The position numbers and the translations under genes were made by a program. 54,774 nt of DNA from Acidovorax sp. Leaf78 (GTDB lineage Bacteria; Pseudomonadota; Gammaproteobacteria; Burkholderiales; Burkholderiaceae_C): the NCBI RefSeq assembly GCF_001422735.1, contig NZ_LMLZ01000010.1, positions 1 to 54,774 of the forward strand, written 5' to 3'. Positions within the stretch are counted from its first letter, which is position 1, and each line of letters begins with the position of its first letter. A model generated the notes under the pieces. It was given only the letters and a program-made list of their open reading frames with translations. It was not told the DNA's origin and made no database searches. Positions 23,818-31,886 of this stretch are shown here, in pieces.

Positions 23818-24966
23818 ATGAAGCCAAAGGCATTGGGGCGCAGACAGTTTTCCATCGGTCTGGGCGCGGTCGCGCTCGGCGGTTTCCACACCGCGCAGGC
23901 CCAGGGCGAAGCCCGCATCGTACTGGGTCAGTCGGCCGCATTCACCGGCCCGGCCGCGCAGTTGGGCGTGCAGTTCAACCAGGGCGCCAAGCTCTTTTTC
24001 GACCAGTTCAATGCCCAGGGTGGGGTGGGCAAGCGGCTGGTCGAGATTCGCACGCTGGACGACGGCTATGAGCCCGAGCGCTGCGCGGAGAACACGAAGA
24101 AGTTCATCGCCGACGACGTGTTCGCGCTGTTCGGCTACATCGGCACGCCCACCAGCCTGGCCGCGCTGCCGCTGTTCACGCAGGCCAGGCTGCCGTTCTT
24201 CGGCCCGTTCACCGGGGCCGAGGCGCTGCGCCAGCCGTTCAACCGGCTCATCTTCCATGTGCGCGCCTCGTACTACGACGAGACCGCGCTCATCGTGCGC
24301 CAGCTCACCAACCTGGGCCTCAAGAAGATCGCGGTGTTTTACCAGAACGATGCCTACGGCAAGGCGGGGCTCGACGGCGTGACGAAGGCGCTGGCTGATC
24401 TGAAGCTGGCACCCGTCGCCACGGCCACGGTGGAGCGCAACTCGGTGGAGGTCAAAGCCGCCACCGACAAGCTCATGGCCGCCAAGCCCGACGCCGTGGT
24501 GCAGATCGCAGCCTATGCGGGCAGCGCGGCCTTCGTGCGCTCGGCGCGCAAGGCGGGGTTCGGCGGCACGTTCTACAACGTGTCGTTCGTGGGCACGCAG
24601 GCCCTGGCCGACGAGCTGGGCAAGGACGGCGCGGGCGTGGTCGTCTCGCAGGTCGTGCCTTCGCCCTACCAGCCCTCGCGCCAGATCACGCGCGAGTTTC
24701 TGGAAGCGATCAAGAAGGGCGGCGACAAGGTGCAGGCCAACTACTCCAGCATGGAGGGCTACCTGGCGGCCCGCGTGTTCGCCGAGGGCCTGCGCCAAGC
24801 CCAGGCCGGCGGCAAGATCACGCGCGAGAGCTTCATCACCGGCACCGAGGCCATCGGCAGCCAGGCGATCTCGGGCTTTCCGGTGGCCTTCAGCGCCACC
24901 AGCCATGCGGCGTCGAAGTTCGTGGAGATGTCGATGCTGACCGGTGACGGGCGTGTGAGGACTTGA
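23818..24966 (+). CDS. ABC transporter substrate-binding protein (Leu/Ile/Val type)
   Basis: A 382-residue periplasmic binding protein of the branched-chain amino acid/amide family. MKPKALGRRQFSIGLGAVALGG is a signal peptide with a twin-arginine-like RRQF, cleaved near AQA at about 26-28. Family segments are IVLGQSAAFTGPAAQLG, IGTPTSLAALPLFTQ, VFYQNDAYGKAGLDGV and YSSMEGYLAARVFAEGL. No permease or ATPase genes are near, so it may be an orphan. The start at 23818 follows GGAAGAGG. The ligand is unknown; many relatives bind aromatic acids rather than amino acids. Confidence 0.9.
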   Translation: MKPKALGRRQFSIGLGAVALGGFHTAQAQGEARIVLGQSAAFTGPAAQLGVQFNQGAKLFFDQFNAQGGVGKRLVEIRTLDDGYEPERCAENTKKFIADDVFALFGYIGTPTSLAALPLFTQARLPFFGPFTGAEALRQPFNRLIFHVRASYYDETALIVRQLTNLGLKKIAVFYQNDAYGKAGLDGVTKALADLKLAPVATATVERNSVEVKAATDKLMAAKPDAVVQIAAYAGSAAFVRSARKAGFGGTFYNVSFVGTQALADELGKDGAGVVVSQVVPSPYQPSRQITREFLEAIKKGGDKVQANYSSMEGYLAARVFAEGLRQAQAGGKITRESFITGTEAIGSQAISGFPVAFSATSHAASKFVEMSMLTGDGRVRT

Positions 24967-25013
24967 GCTTGGATGGACGCGTGGGTTCGCGTCCCATCAT
25001 TCAATACCCACTA

Positions 25014-25073
25014 CCGTTCGGGCTGAGCTTGTCGAAGCCTTGCGCGGCGCTTCGACAGGCTCAGCGTGAACGG
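25014..25073. repeat. Complete GTTCGGGCTGAGCTTGTCGAAG inverted repeat
   Basis: Arms of about 25 bases with a few mismatches around a 10-base loop, between the binding-protein stop (24966) and the convergent argE stop (25111). It is a REP-like element that can fold into a long stem and may end both transcripts. Confidence 0.85.
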
Positions 25074-25110
25074 TTGTGTATTTTTGAAAGTAAGGCTTCA
25101 CGGGATTTGA

Positions 25111-26280
25111 CTAGTCGATCGACGTAGTGCGTGCCAGCCCCTGCATGAACGCCTCGCACCGGCCCAGCTGTTCGAGGCTCACGTACTCGTCGGGCTGGTG
25201 CGCCTGCTGGATGCTGCCGGGGCCGCAGACCACGGTGGAGATGCCAGCGTTCTTGAACAGGCCGGCCTCGGTGCCGAAGGCCACCAGGGTGGTGCTCTTC
25301 TCGCCCGACAAGGTCTGCGCCAGGCGTGTGACGGGGTCGTCCTTGCTGCCCAGAAAACTCGGGATCTCGCAGATGGTTTCAAACGAGAAGCCGGCTGCGG
25401 GCGCCACCTGTTTCATGCGCGGCTCCAGCGATTTCGCATACGCCACCACCTCGGACTGCATCTGCGCGGCGTTGGCCGTGGGCAGGTCGCGGAATTCGTA
25501 GCGGAACTCGGCGTCGCGCGGCACCACGTTGTCGGCGATGCCGCCGTGGAACTGCCCCACGCTGGTGGTCGAGAACGGCACGTCGAAGCCTTCGAAGCGG
25601 GGCTCTTCGCGCTCGAATCCTTCACCCATGTCGCGCAGGCGGCTGACCACGCGGGCCGCCATCTCGATGGCGTTGACCGAGTGGGGCGTGAGCGATGAGT
25701 GCGCCTCCTTGCCGCGCACGCAGCACTTGTAGCGGTACACGCCTTTGTGCGCGATGGCCGGCACCATGCTGGTGGGCTCGCCCACGATGCAGGCCAGGGG
25801 CTTGATGCTGGCGTCGCGCAGGTCGGCGATCAGCTCTTTGACGCCAAAGCAGCCGATCTCTTCCTCGTAGCTGAAGGCCAGGTGCACGGCAAAGGGCGCG
25901 TTGCTGTTCAGAAACTGCTCGGCCTGCGACACGGCGATGCCGATGAAGGCCTTCATGTCCGCGCTGCCGCGGCCGTACAGGCTCGGGCCTTCGGGGCCGT
26001 CTTTGACGATTGCGCTCAGCGGGTCCATGGTCCAGTCCTGGCCGTCCCATGGCACGGTGTCGGTGTGGCCCGACAGGATGATGCCGGCCGGTTTGCCCTC
26101 GCCCAGCGTGGCGAACAGGTTGGCCTTGGTCTTGTCGTCGTTGAAGGTCAGGCGGCTCTTCACACCCAGCTTGGCGAGATAGTCGCGGATGAAGTGGATC
26201 AGCTCCAAGTTGGAGTTGTGGCTGACGGTGTTCATGCGCACCAGGGTTTGCGCAAGTTCGAGGGCGTGGGGCGAAATCAT
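25111..26280 (-). CDS. argE: Acetylornithine deacetylase
   Basis: A 389-residue M20 metallopeptidase-family enzyme that removes the acetyl group from N-acetylornithine in arginine synthesis. Metal and catalytic motifs are in order: SGHTDTVPW (His and Asp near 71-73), YGRGSADMKAF, SYEEEIGCFG and IVGEPTSM. The length and the FGTEAGLFKNAGI stretch fit ArgE more than other M20 members. The gene is divergent from another M20 enzyme 78 bases away. A role in general N-acyl amino acid hydrolysis cannot be excluded. Confidence 0.88.
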   Translation of the reverse strand: MISPHALELAQTLVRMNTVSHNSNLELIHFIRDYLAKLGVKSRLTFNDDKTKANLFATLGEGKPAGIILSGHTDTVPWDGQDWTMDPLSAIVKDGPEGPSLYGRGSADMKAFIGIAVSQAEQFLNSNAPFAVHLAFSYEEEIGCFGVKELIADLRDASIKPLACIVGEPTSMVPAIAHKGVYRYKCCVRGKEAHSSLTPHSVNAIEMAARVVSRLRDMGEGFEREEPRFEGFDVPFSTTSVGQFHGGIADNVVPRDAEFRYEFRDLPTANAAQMQSEVVAYAKSLEPRMKQVAPAAGFSFETICEIPSFLGSKDDPVTRLAQTLSGEKSTTLVAFGTEAGLFKNAGISTVVCGPGSIQQAHQPDEYVSLEQLGRCEAFMQGLARTTSID

Positions 26281-26305
26281 GGTGTGGACTGGTGATAAAC
26301 CCGGG

Positions 26306-26335
26306 TTGGCACGTGGCTTGCTGTCGGGCTAGACT
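26306..26335 (+). promoter_or_regulatory. Candidate sigma70 promoter of the M20 amidohydrolase gene
   Basis: TTGGCA (26306-26311) and TAGACT (26330-26335) with an 18-base spacer, 23 bases before the ATG at 26359. An AAGGA ribosome site follows. This is one of few convincing promoter pairs in the window. Confidence 0.5.
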
Positions 26336-26358
26336 GTGAGATCGTAAGGATACATATC

Positions 26359-27570
26359 ATGAACGTAATTGATTCCATCGTCACGCAGGCGGCCAGCATT
26401 GCCGCGGTGCGCAAGGACATTCACGCGCATCCCGAGCTGTGCTTCGAAGAGGTGCGCACCGCTGACGTGGTGGCCCAAAAGCTCACCGAATGGGGGATTC
26501 CGATCCACCGCGGCCTGGGCAAGACGGGCGTGGTGGGCATCGTCAAGGGCCGCGACGGCGGCGCCAGCGGCCGGGCCATCGGCCTGCGTGCCGACATGGA
26601 CGCCCTGCCCATGCAGGAGTTCAACACCTTCGCCCACGCCAGCAAGCACCAGGGCAAGATGCACGCCTGCGGCCACGACGGCCACGTGGCCATGCTGCTG
26701 GCCGCGGCGCAGCACTTTGCCAAGCACCGCAATTTCGACGGCACCGTGTACCTGATCTTCCAGCCCGCGGAAGAGGGCGGCGGTGGTGCCCGCGTGATGA
26801 TCGAGGACGGCCTGTTCGAGCAGTTCCCCATGCAGGCCGTGTACGGCATGCACAACTGGCCCGGCATGCCGGTGGGCACGTTTGCCGTGAGCCCCGGTCC
26901 GGTGATGGCGTCGACCAGCGAATTCAAGATCGTGATCCGCGGCAAGGGCGGCCATGCAGCGCTGCCGCACACCGGCATCGACCCGGTGCCGATCGCCTGC
27001 CAGATGGTGCAGACCTTCCAGACCATCATCAGCCGCAACAAGAAGCCGGTGGATGCGGGCGTGATCTCGGTCACCATGATCAACGCGGGCGAGGCCACCA
27101 ACGTGGTGCCCGACAGCGTCGAGCTGCAGGGCACCGTGCGCACCTTCACCGTCGAGGTGCTGGAGCTGATCGAAAAGCGCATGCGCCAGATCGCCGAACA
27201 CACCTGCGCGGCGCACGACGCCACCTGCGAATTCGCGTTCGTGCGCAACTACCCGCCCACCGTCAACTCGCCCGCCGAGGCCGAGTTCGCGCGCAAGGTC
27301 ATGACCGAGATCGTCGGCGCTGAACATGTGCTGCCCCAGGAGCCCACCATGGGCGCCGAAGACTTTGCCTACATGTTGCAGGCCAAGCCCGGCGCGTACT
27401 GCTTCATCGCCAATGGCGACGGCGCGCACCGGGAGATGGGCCATGGCGGCGGCCCCTGCATGCTGCACAACCCGAGCTACGACTTCAACGACGACCTGAT
27501 CCCGCTGGGCGCCACCTACTGGGTCAAGCTGGCCGAGCAGTGGCTGGCCCAGCCCACGGCGACGGCCTGA
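26359..27570 (+). CDS. M20 family amidohydrolase (hippurate hydrolase-like)
   Basis: A 403-residue enzyme of the HipO/IAA-amino-acid hydrolase group, which hydrolyses N-acyl or N-aroyl amino acids. HPELCFEEVRTADVV, the metal motif MHACGHDGHVAMLLAAA (about 96-112), FQPAEEGGGGARVMIEDG and a late MGAEDFAYML are all present. The dimer domain lies near 185-295. It is divergent from argE and followed by a DUF2817 gene, which suggests a small peptide/acyl-amino-acid salvage locus. A well-formed terminator sits 42 bases after the stop. Confidence 0.9.
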   Translation: MNVIDSIVTQAASIAAVRKDIHAHPELCFEEVRTADVVAQKLTEWGIPIHRGLGKTGVVGIVKGRDGGASGRAIGLRADMDALPMQEFNTFAHASKHQGKMHACGHDGHVAMLLAAAQHFAKHRNFDGTVYLIFQPAEEGGGGARVMIEDGLFEQFPMQAVYGMHNWPGMPVGTFAVSPGPVMASTSEFKIVIRGKGGHAALPHTGIDPVPIACQMVQTFQTIISRNKKPVDAGVISVTMINAGEATNVVPDSVELQGTVRTFTVEVLELIEKRMRQIAEHTCAAHDATCEFAFVRNYPPTVNSPAEAEFARKVMTEIVGAEHVLPQEPTMGAEDFAYMLQAKPGAYCFIANGDGAHREMGHGGGPCMLHNPSYDFNDDLIPLGATYWVKLAEQWLAQPTATA

Positions 27571-27611
27571 ACGCCACCGCTCCGCCGCCGCTGATTTCTC
27601 GTTCTGCCTTG

Positions 27612-27650
27612 AAACCCTGGGCGCCCCGTGTGCCCCGGGTTTTCTTTTGT
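27612..27650 (+). terminator. Rho-independent terminator after the M20 gene
   Basis: Arms AAACCCTGGGC (27612-27622) and GCCCCGGGTTT (27632-27642), with one mismatch, are followed by a T-rich tail. It ends before the ATG of the next gene at 27683. Confidence 0.75.
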
Positions 27651-27682
27651 CCCCTCCCCCCCGACCCCTGAAAGCCCCGCCC

Positions 27683-28780
27683 ATGATCGGCATCCCCAGC
27701 GCCTTTTCCTCCAGCTACGCAGAGGCCCGCACCAAGTTTCTGGAGGGCGCCGCCGCAGCCGGCCTGCCCATCGAATCCCATGCCCACCCGCTCAAGGGCC
27801 GTGATGGCGAAGACCTGGCCATGGACGTGGTGCGCGATGGCCCGGCCGATGCCAAGAAGCTGCTCATCGTGAGCAGCGCCTGCCACGGCGTGGAGGGCTA
27901 CTGCGGCAGCGGCGTGCAGGTGTTCGCGCTGCACGACCAAGAGTGGCGCGACAAGGCACGCGCCGCCGGCGTGGCCACGCTGTACATCCATGCGCTCAAC
28001 CCCTACGGCTTCTCGCACGTGCGCCGCTTCACGCACGAGAACGTGGACCTGAACCGCAACTTCCAGGACTTCTCCCAGCCTCTGCCGGTGAACAAGGCCT
28101 ACCGCGAGGTGCAGCCCCTGCTGCTGCCCGAGCAGTGGCCGCCCTCGGCCGAGAATGCCGCCGCGCGCCAGCAGTACATCGACACGCACGGCGAAGCCGC
28201 CTGGCAGGCCGCCATCTCGCAGGGCCAGCACGAGTTTCCGCAGGGCGTGTTCTTCGGCGGCACCGAGCCCACCTGGAGCAACCGCACGCTGCGCCAGGTG
28301 CTGCGCCAGCACGGCGCCAACGCATCGCGCATCGCCTGGATCGACCTGCACACGGGCCTGGGCCCCAGCGGCCATGGCGAGCGCATCTACGCCGGCAAGG
28401 ACGATGCCGACTCCGTGGCGCGCGCCCGGGCCTGGTGGGACGGCGGCGGCGCCACGCCGGTCACGTCCATCTACGACGGCTCCTCGACGTCGGCTTTCCT
28501 CACCGGGCTGATGTGGAACTCCGTGTACGACGAGTGCCCCCATGCGGAAACCACGGGCATCGCGATGGAATACGGCACCGTGCCGGTGCTGGAGGTGATG
28601 GACGCGATCCGCGCCGAGCAGTGGCTCAACCTGCACCCCGAGGCACCGGCCGAGCAGCATGCGCAGATCAAGGCGCAGATGCTGGCCGCGTTCTACACCG
28701 ACACCGATGTGTGGAAGGGCCAGATCGTGAGCCAGGCGCGCCAGTCGATGTTCCAGGCGGTCGACGGCCTGGCCCGGTAG
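27683..28780 (+). CDS. DUF2817 family protein, M14 carboxypeptidase-like
   Basis: A 365-residue protein of the DUF2817 family, related to zinc carboxypeptidases of family M14. Features include SSACHGVEGYCGSGVQ (probable metal-binding His/Glu near 74-77), HALNPYGFSHVRRFTHENVDLNRNF (the NPYG and Arg/Asn-Arg elements of M14), WIDLHTGLGPSGHGERIY (second metal His) and GIAMEYGTVPVLEVMDA (catalytic-type Glu). The start at 27683 begins the conserved region. It has no signal peptide. Downstream of an M20 amidohydrolase, it likely processes an acyl-peptide or a similar amide. Confidence 0.85.
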   Translation: MIGIPSAFSSSYAEARTKFLEGAAAAGLPIESHAHPLKGRDGEDLAMDVVRDGPADAKKLLIVSSACHGVEGYCGSGVQVFALHDQEWRDKARAAGVATLYIHALNPYGFSHVRRFTHENVDLNRNFQDFSQPLPVNKAYREVQPLLLPEQWPPSAENAAARQQYIDTHGEAAWQAAISQGQHEFPQGVFFGGTEPTWSNRTLRQVLRQHGANASRIAWIDLHTGLGPSGHGERIYAGKDDADSVARARAWWDGGGATPVTSIYDGSSTSAFLTGLMWNSVYDECPHAETTGIAMEYGTVPVLEVMDAIRAEQWLNLHPEAPAEQHAQIKAQMLAAFYTDTDVWKGQIVSQARQSMFQAVDGLAR

Positions 28781-28796
28781 TTGGGTTTCATCGGCC

Positions 28797-28838
28797 TCCA
28801 GCGCTTGCCTGGCAAGCGCAAGGCGCTACAAAAAACAT
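28797..28838. repeat. AGCGCTT-type dyad repeat, copy 3
   Basis: Reads CCAGCGCTTGCCTGGC then AAGCGCAAGGCGCTAC, 17 bases after the DUF2817 stop. The remaining spacer up to 29015 shows only a weak GC stem and no gene. Confidence 0.75.
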
Positions 28839-29015
28839 AGTCATTTTGGGGCTTGAGGCCCTGTGCGCCGTGGCGCAGGGCGGTGCGGGTGCACGCTCTG
28901 GGCGGGCCGGGGGCGCTGGCGTCGTGCGCGCGGCGGCTACCATCGCGCCAAACCCAGGAGACCGCGCCATGGCCTTTGCCCCTACCTCGCTGCGCGCGGC
29001 GCAGCGCCCGCTCCG

Positions 29016-30023
29016 ATGAGCGTTCCGGCCCCCCAGCCCGGCGCAGGCCCGCACCCCGATGCCGTGCGGGCGCTCAGCCGCAGCCTGCTCGCGCTGGGGC
29101 AGCTGGCGCGGCACACGCAACCCCAGGACATGCTGCACCAGGCCCTGCAGACGCTGCAGGCGCTGGTGCCGTTCGACTCGGCCTGGTGGGGCGAAATGTC
29201 GGCAGGCGATGTGCACACCAGCCCCCGCAACTGGCTGCATGGCAGCATGGGCCTGAGCCAGAGCTTTGCGCAGGAATGGAATGAACTGTCTGCGGTGGAC
29301 GAGTTCGCGCGCCAGTCCATGAGCCGGCTCGGCGTGGTGATCCGCGAACGCGACGTGACCGGCGACATCGCCGAACACGCCGAGGTGCTGGCGTTCAGCG
29401 AGCGCCATGGCCTGTACCACTGCATGGCGCTCACGGCCGAGCTGCCGCACAGCGGCCTGCTGTTCTTCGTCTCGGTGTACCGCCCGCAGACCCGCACCGA
29501 ATTCACCGATCAGGAGACCGTGCTGTTCGGCGAGTTTGTCGTGCACCTGCTGCAGCACTGGCACCACCGGCTGCAGGCGCTGCAAAGCGATTCGCCCAGC
29601 CGCCCGTGGGACAGCTTTGCGCTCGCAGGGCCTTCGGGCGATCTGCTGTTCGCGGGGCTGCGCATCAGCCTGGCGCTGGGCGAGGCCCACCCCGGCTGGG
29701 CCGGCACGCGGCTGCCGACGGCGGTGGTGCAAGGCCTCGCGCGCGCGCCGTGCACCGTGGCCGTGGGCAAGGCCTGCCGCCTGCGGATGGAGCCCTGCGG
29801 TTCGCTGGTGGCCATCAGCATCGCATCGCGCCACCCGAAGTCGCCGCTGGCGCCGCGCGAACTGAGCGCGGCCATGCTCTATGCGCAGGGGCGCTCGCAC
29901 AAGGACATCGCCGCCACGCTCGGGCTCACGCCCGCCACCGTGCGCACGTACCTGCGCACCGCCTATGCGGCGCTGGGGGTGAGCAACAAGCTGGAGCTGG
30001 TGGCGGCGCTGCGCACCGCCTGA
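29016..30023 (+). CDS. LuxR-type transcriptional regulator
   Basis: A 335-residue regulator. The C-terminal helix-turn-helix at about 279-335 reads LSAAMLYAQGRSHKDIAATLGLTPATVRTYLRTAYAALGVSNKLELVAAL, clearly GerE/LuxR type. The N-terminal ~200 residues look like a sensor fold (FDSAWWGEMS, GLYHCMALTAELPHSGLLFFVSVYR). No response-regulator receiver domain is present. The start is the ATG at 29016; the open frame before it is arginine-rich and not convincing. It is followed by the tannase-family gene, with an 18-base palindrome between them, so it may control that gene. Confidence 0.87.
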   Translation: MSVPAPQPGAGPHPDAVRALSRSLLALGQLARHTQPQDMLHQALQTLQALVPFDSAWWGEMSAGDVHTSPRNWLHGSMGLSQSFAQEWNELSAVDEFARQSMSRLGVVIRERDVTGDIAEHAEVLAFSERHGLYHCMALTAELPHSGLLFFVSVYRPQTRTEFTDQETVLFGEFVVHLLQHWHHRLQALQSDSPSRPWDSFALAGPSGDLLFAGLRISLALGEAHPGWAGTRLPTAVVQGLARAPCTVAVGKACRLRMEPCGSLVAISIASRHPKSPLAPRELSAAMLYAQGRSHKDIAATLGLTPATVRTYLRTAYAALGVSNKLELVAALRTA

Positions 30024-30111
30024 GGGCGTTCAGCACACGTGGTACCTCGGTCTTCCTGCCGGGTGTTGGTGGCCGTGCGGGTCGATCCCGGCGCTCGGTA
30101 GTTTCCCGGGC

Positions 30112-30129
30112 CCTCTGCATTTGCAGAGG
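30112..30129 (+). promoter_or_regulatory. 18-base palindrome CCTCTGCATTTGCAGAGG
   Basis: Perfect eight-base arms around TT, 120 bases before the tannase-family start and 89 bases after the LuxR-type stop. The size and symmetry fit sites bound by LuxR-family dimers. A terminator role is less likely because no U-run follows. Confidence 0.45.
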
Positions 30130-30164
30130 CTGCAGCAGCGCCTTCTTTTCCTATCGTCCGCACC

Positions 30165-30217
30165 GGAGCCGCAAGGGCTGCGGTGGCGGTGCTGCCGCGC
30201 ACAGCCCTTGCGGCTCC
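30165..30217 (+). repeat. 16-base-arm hairpin in the leader of the tannase-family gene
   Basis: Perfect arms GGAGCCGCAAGGGCTG and its complement with a 21-base loop, ending 31 bases before the ATG. It probably forms a stable stem in the mRNA leader. The AGGAGA ribosome site lies outside it. Confidence 0.7.
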
Positions 30218-30248
30218 TGAAGAAACATCATCACAGGAGACGCATCCC

Positions 30249-31886
30249 ATGTTCCCGAGCACATCCCGCGCCACCGAGGCGCACCGCCGCAGCATCCCCG
30301 GCCCTGCACACGCAGGGCGATGGGCCGCCCGAACCCTGGGCGCCAGCGCGGCCCTGGCGCTGGCGGCCTGCGGCGGTGGCGGCAGCGACGCCCCACCCCT
30401 GGCCGCCAAGCCCCTGGCCGAAGCCTGCGCCGCCTACACCTCGGCCGCGCTGCCCCATGGTGCCAAGGTCACCCGCACCGAGCTGCGCAAGGCCGACAGC
30501 ACGCTGCCCGACGCCTGCATCGTGCGCGGCGAGATCGTCTCGTCGCCCGAGTCCACCATCAACTGGGCGGTGGAGCTGCCCACGCTCGCGCAGTGGAACG
30601 GCAAGACGCTGACCATCGGCGGCGGGGGCTTCGACGGGTTCATCCCCACCGACGACCCGTGGTACCAGCAACTCGTGGGGCCGTCCGCCCACGCCTACGT
30701 GAAGATCAGCTCCGACTCGGGCCACCAGATTCGCGGCTTCGCCTGGGGCAAGAGCGATGTCGCGCTGCGCAACCATGCGTTCGACGCGAACCATTTCGTG
30801 CTCGAGGTCGGCACGGCGATCGCCACCGAGTTCTATGGCAAGCGCCCCGCGCGGCGCTACCACATGGGCCATTCCAACGGCGGGCGCTCCGGCCTCATCG
30901 CCACGCAGAAGTACCCCAAGGACTACGACGGCGTGGTGGCCATGGAGCCCGCCATCAGCCAGCAGGCGCACCAGGTCAACCTGGGCCCCACGGTGCTGCG
31001 GCACATCTTCAAGAGCCGCGACAACTGGCTCAGCCCCGCCAAGATCGCGCTCTACGCCAAGGCCGAAACCGCAGCGTGCGACGGCCTGGACGGCCTGAAG
31101 GACGGCATCATCGGCAACGTCGAGGCCTGCAGCTATGTGCCCACCGACCTGCTGTGCAAGGGGGCCGACAGCGACACCTGCCTGACGGCCGGGCAGATCG
31201 AATCGATCCGCCTCATCTACAGCGACCACAAGACGCCCGTGACCCTGTCGCGCGGTGCGGTGGGCTATCCGCGCTACGGCCGGGGCGGGGCGTCCACCTC
31301 GGACTGGCAGTCGTACATGTTCGGCACCAGCTTCGACGCACCCGATTCGTTCAACCACATGGCCGTGACGGAAGCCGCGCGGCTGGTGGAGGGCAACCCC
31401 AACGCCAACATCCTGACGCACGACCCCACGCAGTACCAGGCGCAGTACGCGCGGCTGGCCGGGATGATCGATGGCACGGACCCCGACATCTCCGCCTTTG
31501 CCGACAACGGCGGCAAGCTGCTGATCTGGTATGGCCTGGGCGACACCTGCGTGTCGGTGTACCGCACGGCGGACTACTTCGAGTCGGTCAAGCAGCGCCT
31601 GGGCGCCAGCAAGGTGCAGGGCTTTGCGCGCATGGTCACCTCGCCCTCCAACGGGCATGACCTGGACGGCACGGGCACCGAGCCGCGCTCCATCGACCTG
31701 CTGGCGGCCATGGATGCCTGGGTGGAAAAGAGCACGGCGCCCGACAAGCTGGTGGCCACCAAGTTCGCACCGGGCACCAGCACCCCCGTGGCGCAGCGCC
31801 CGGTGTGCGAGTACCCGAAATTCCCGCGCTACAACGGCACGGGCGACCCGGCCAAGGTCGAGAGCTTCACCTGCTCTGCGACGTAG
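30249..31886 (+). CDS. Tannase/feruloyl esterase family lipoprotein
   Basis: A 545-residue predicted lipoprotein. Residues 1-40 are a signal sequence with lipobox LAAC, lipid Cys41, then a Gly-rich GGGGSD start of the mature protein. The tannase/feruloyl esterase fold is shown by GHSNGG (Ser209), LLIWYGLGDTCVSVYRTADYFE (catalytic Asp) and SNGHDLDG (His). The family's usual Cys before the Ser and Cys after the His are missing: here His precedes Ser and Asp follows the His. It hydrolyses esters of aromatic acids, probably outside the inner membrane. The start at 30249 has AGGAGA. Its end overlaps the convergent metR end by 20 bases. Confidence 0.87.
   Translation: MFPSTSRATEAHRRSIPGPAHAGRWAARTLGASAALALAACGGGGSDAPPLAAKPLAEACAAYTSAALPHGAKVTRTELRKADSTLPDACIVRGEIVSSPESTINWAVELPTLAQWNGKTLTIGGGGFDGFIPTDDPWYQQLVGPSAHAYVKISSDSGHQIRGFAWGKSDVALRNHAFDANHFVLEVGTAIATEFYGKRPARRYHMGHSNGGRSGLIATQKYPKDYDGVVAMEPAISQQAHQVNLGPTVLRHIFKSRDNWLSPAKIALYAKAETAACDGLDGLKDGIIGNVEACSYVPTDLLCKGADSDTCLTAGQIESIRLIYSDHKTPVTLSRGAVGYPRYGRGGASTSDWQSYMFGTSFDAPDSFNHMAVTEAARLVEGNPNANILTHDPTQYQAQYARLAGMIDGTDPDISAFADNGGKLLIWYGLGDTCVSVYRTADYFESVKQRLGASKVQGFARMVTSPSNGHDLDGTGTEPRSIDLLAAMDAWVEKSTAPDKLVATKFAPGTSTPVAQRPVCEYPKFPRYNGTGDPAKVESFTCSAT

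Noticed and set aside
25014..25073. Phage or integron attachment site
   Set aside because: The same inverted repeat recurs at 43564 and in halves at 4119 and 54563, with no integrase or tRNA nearby, so it is a REP-like repeat.
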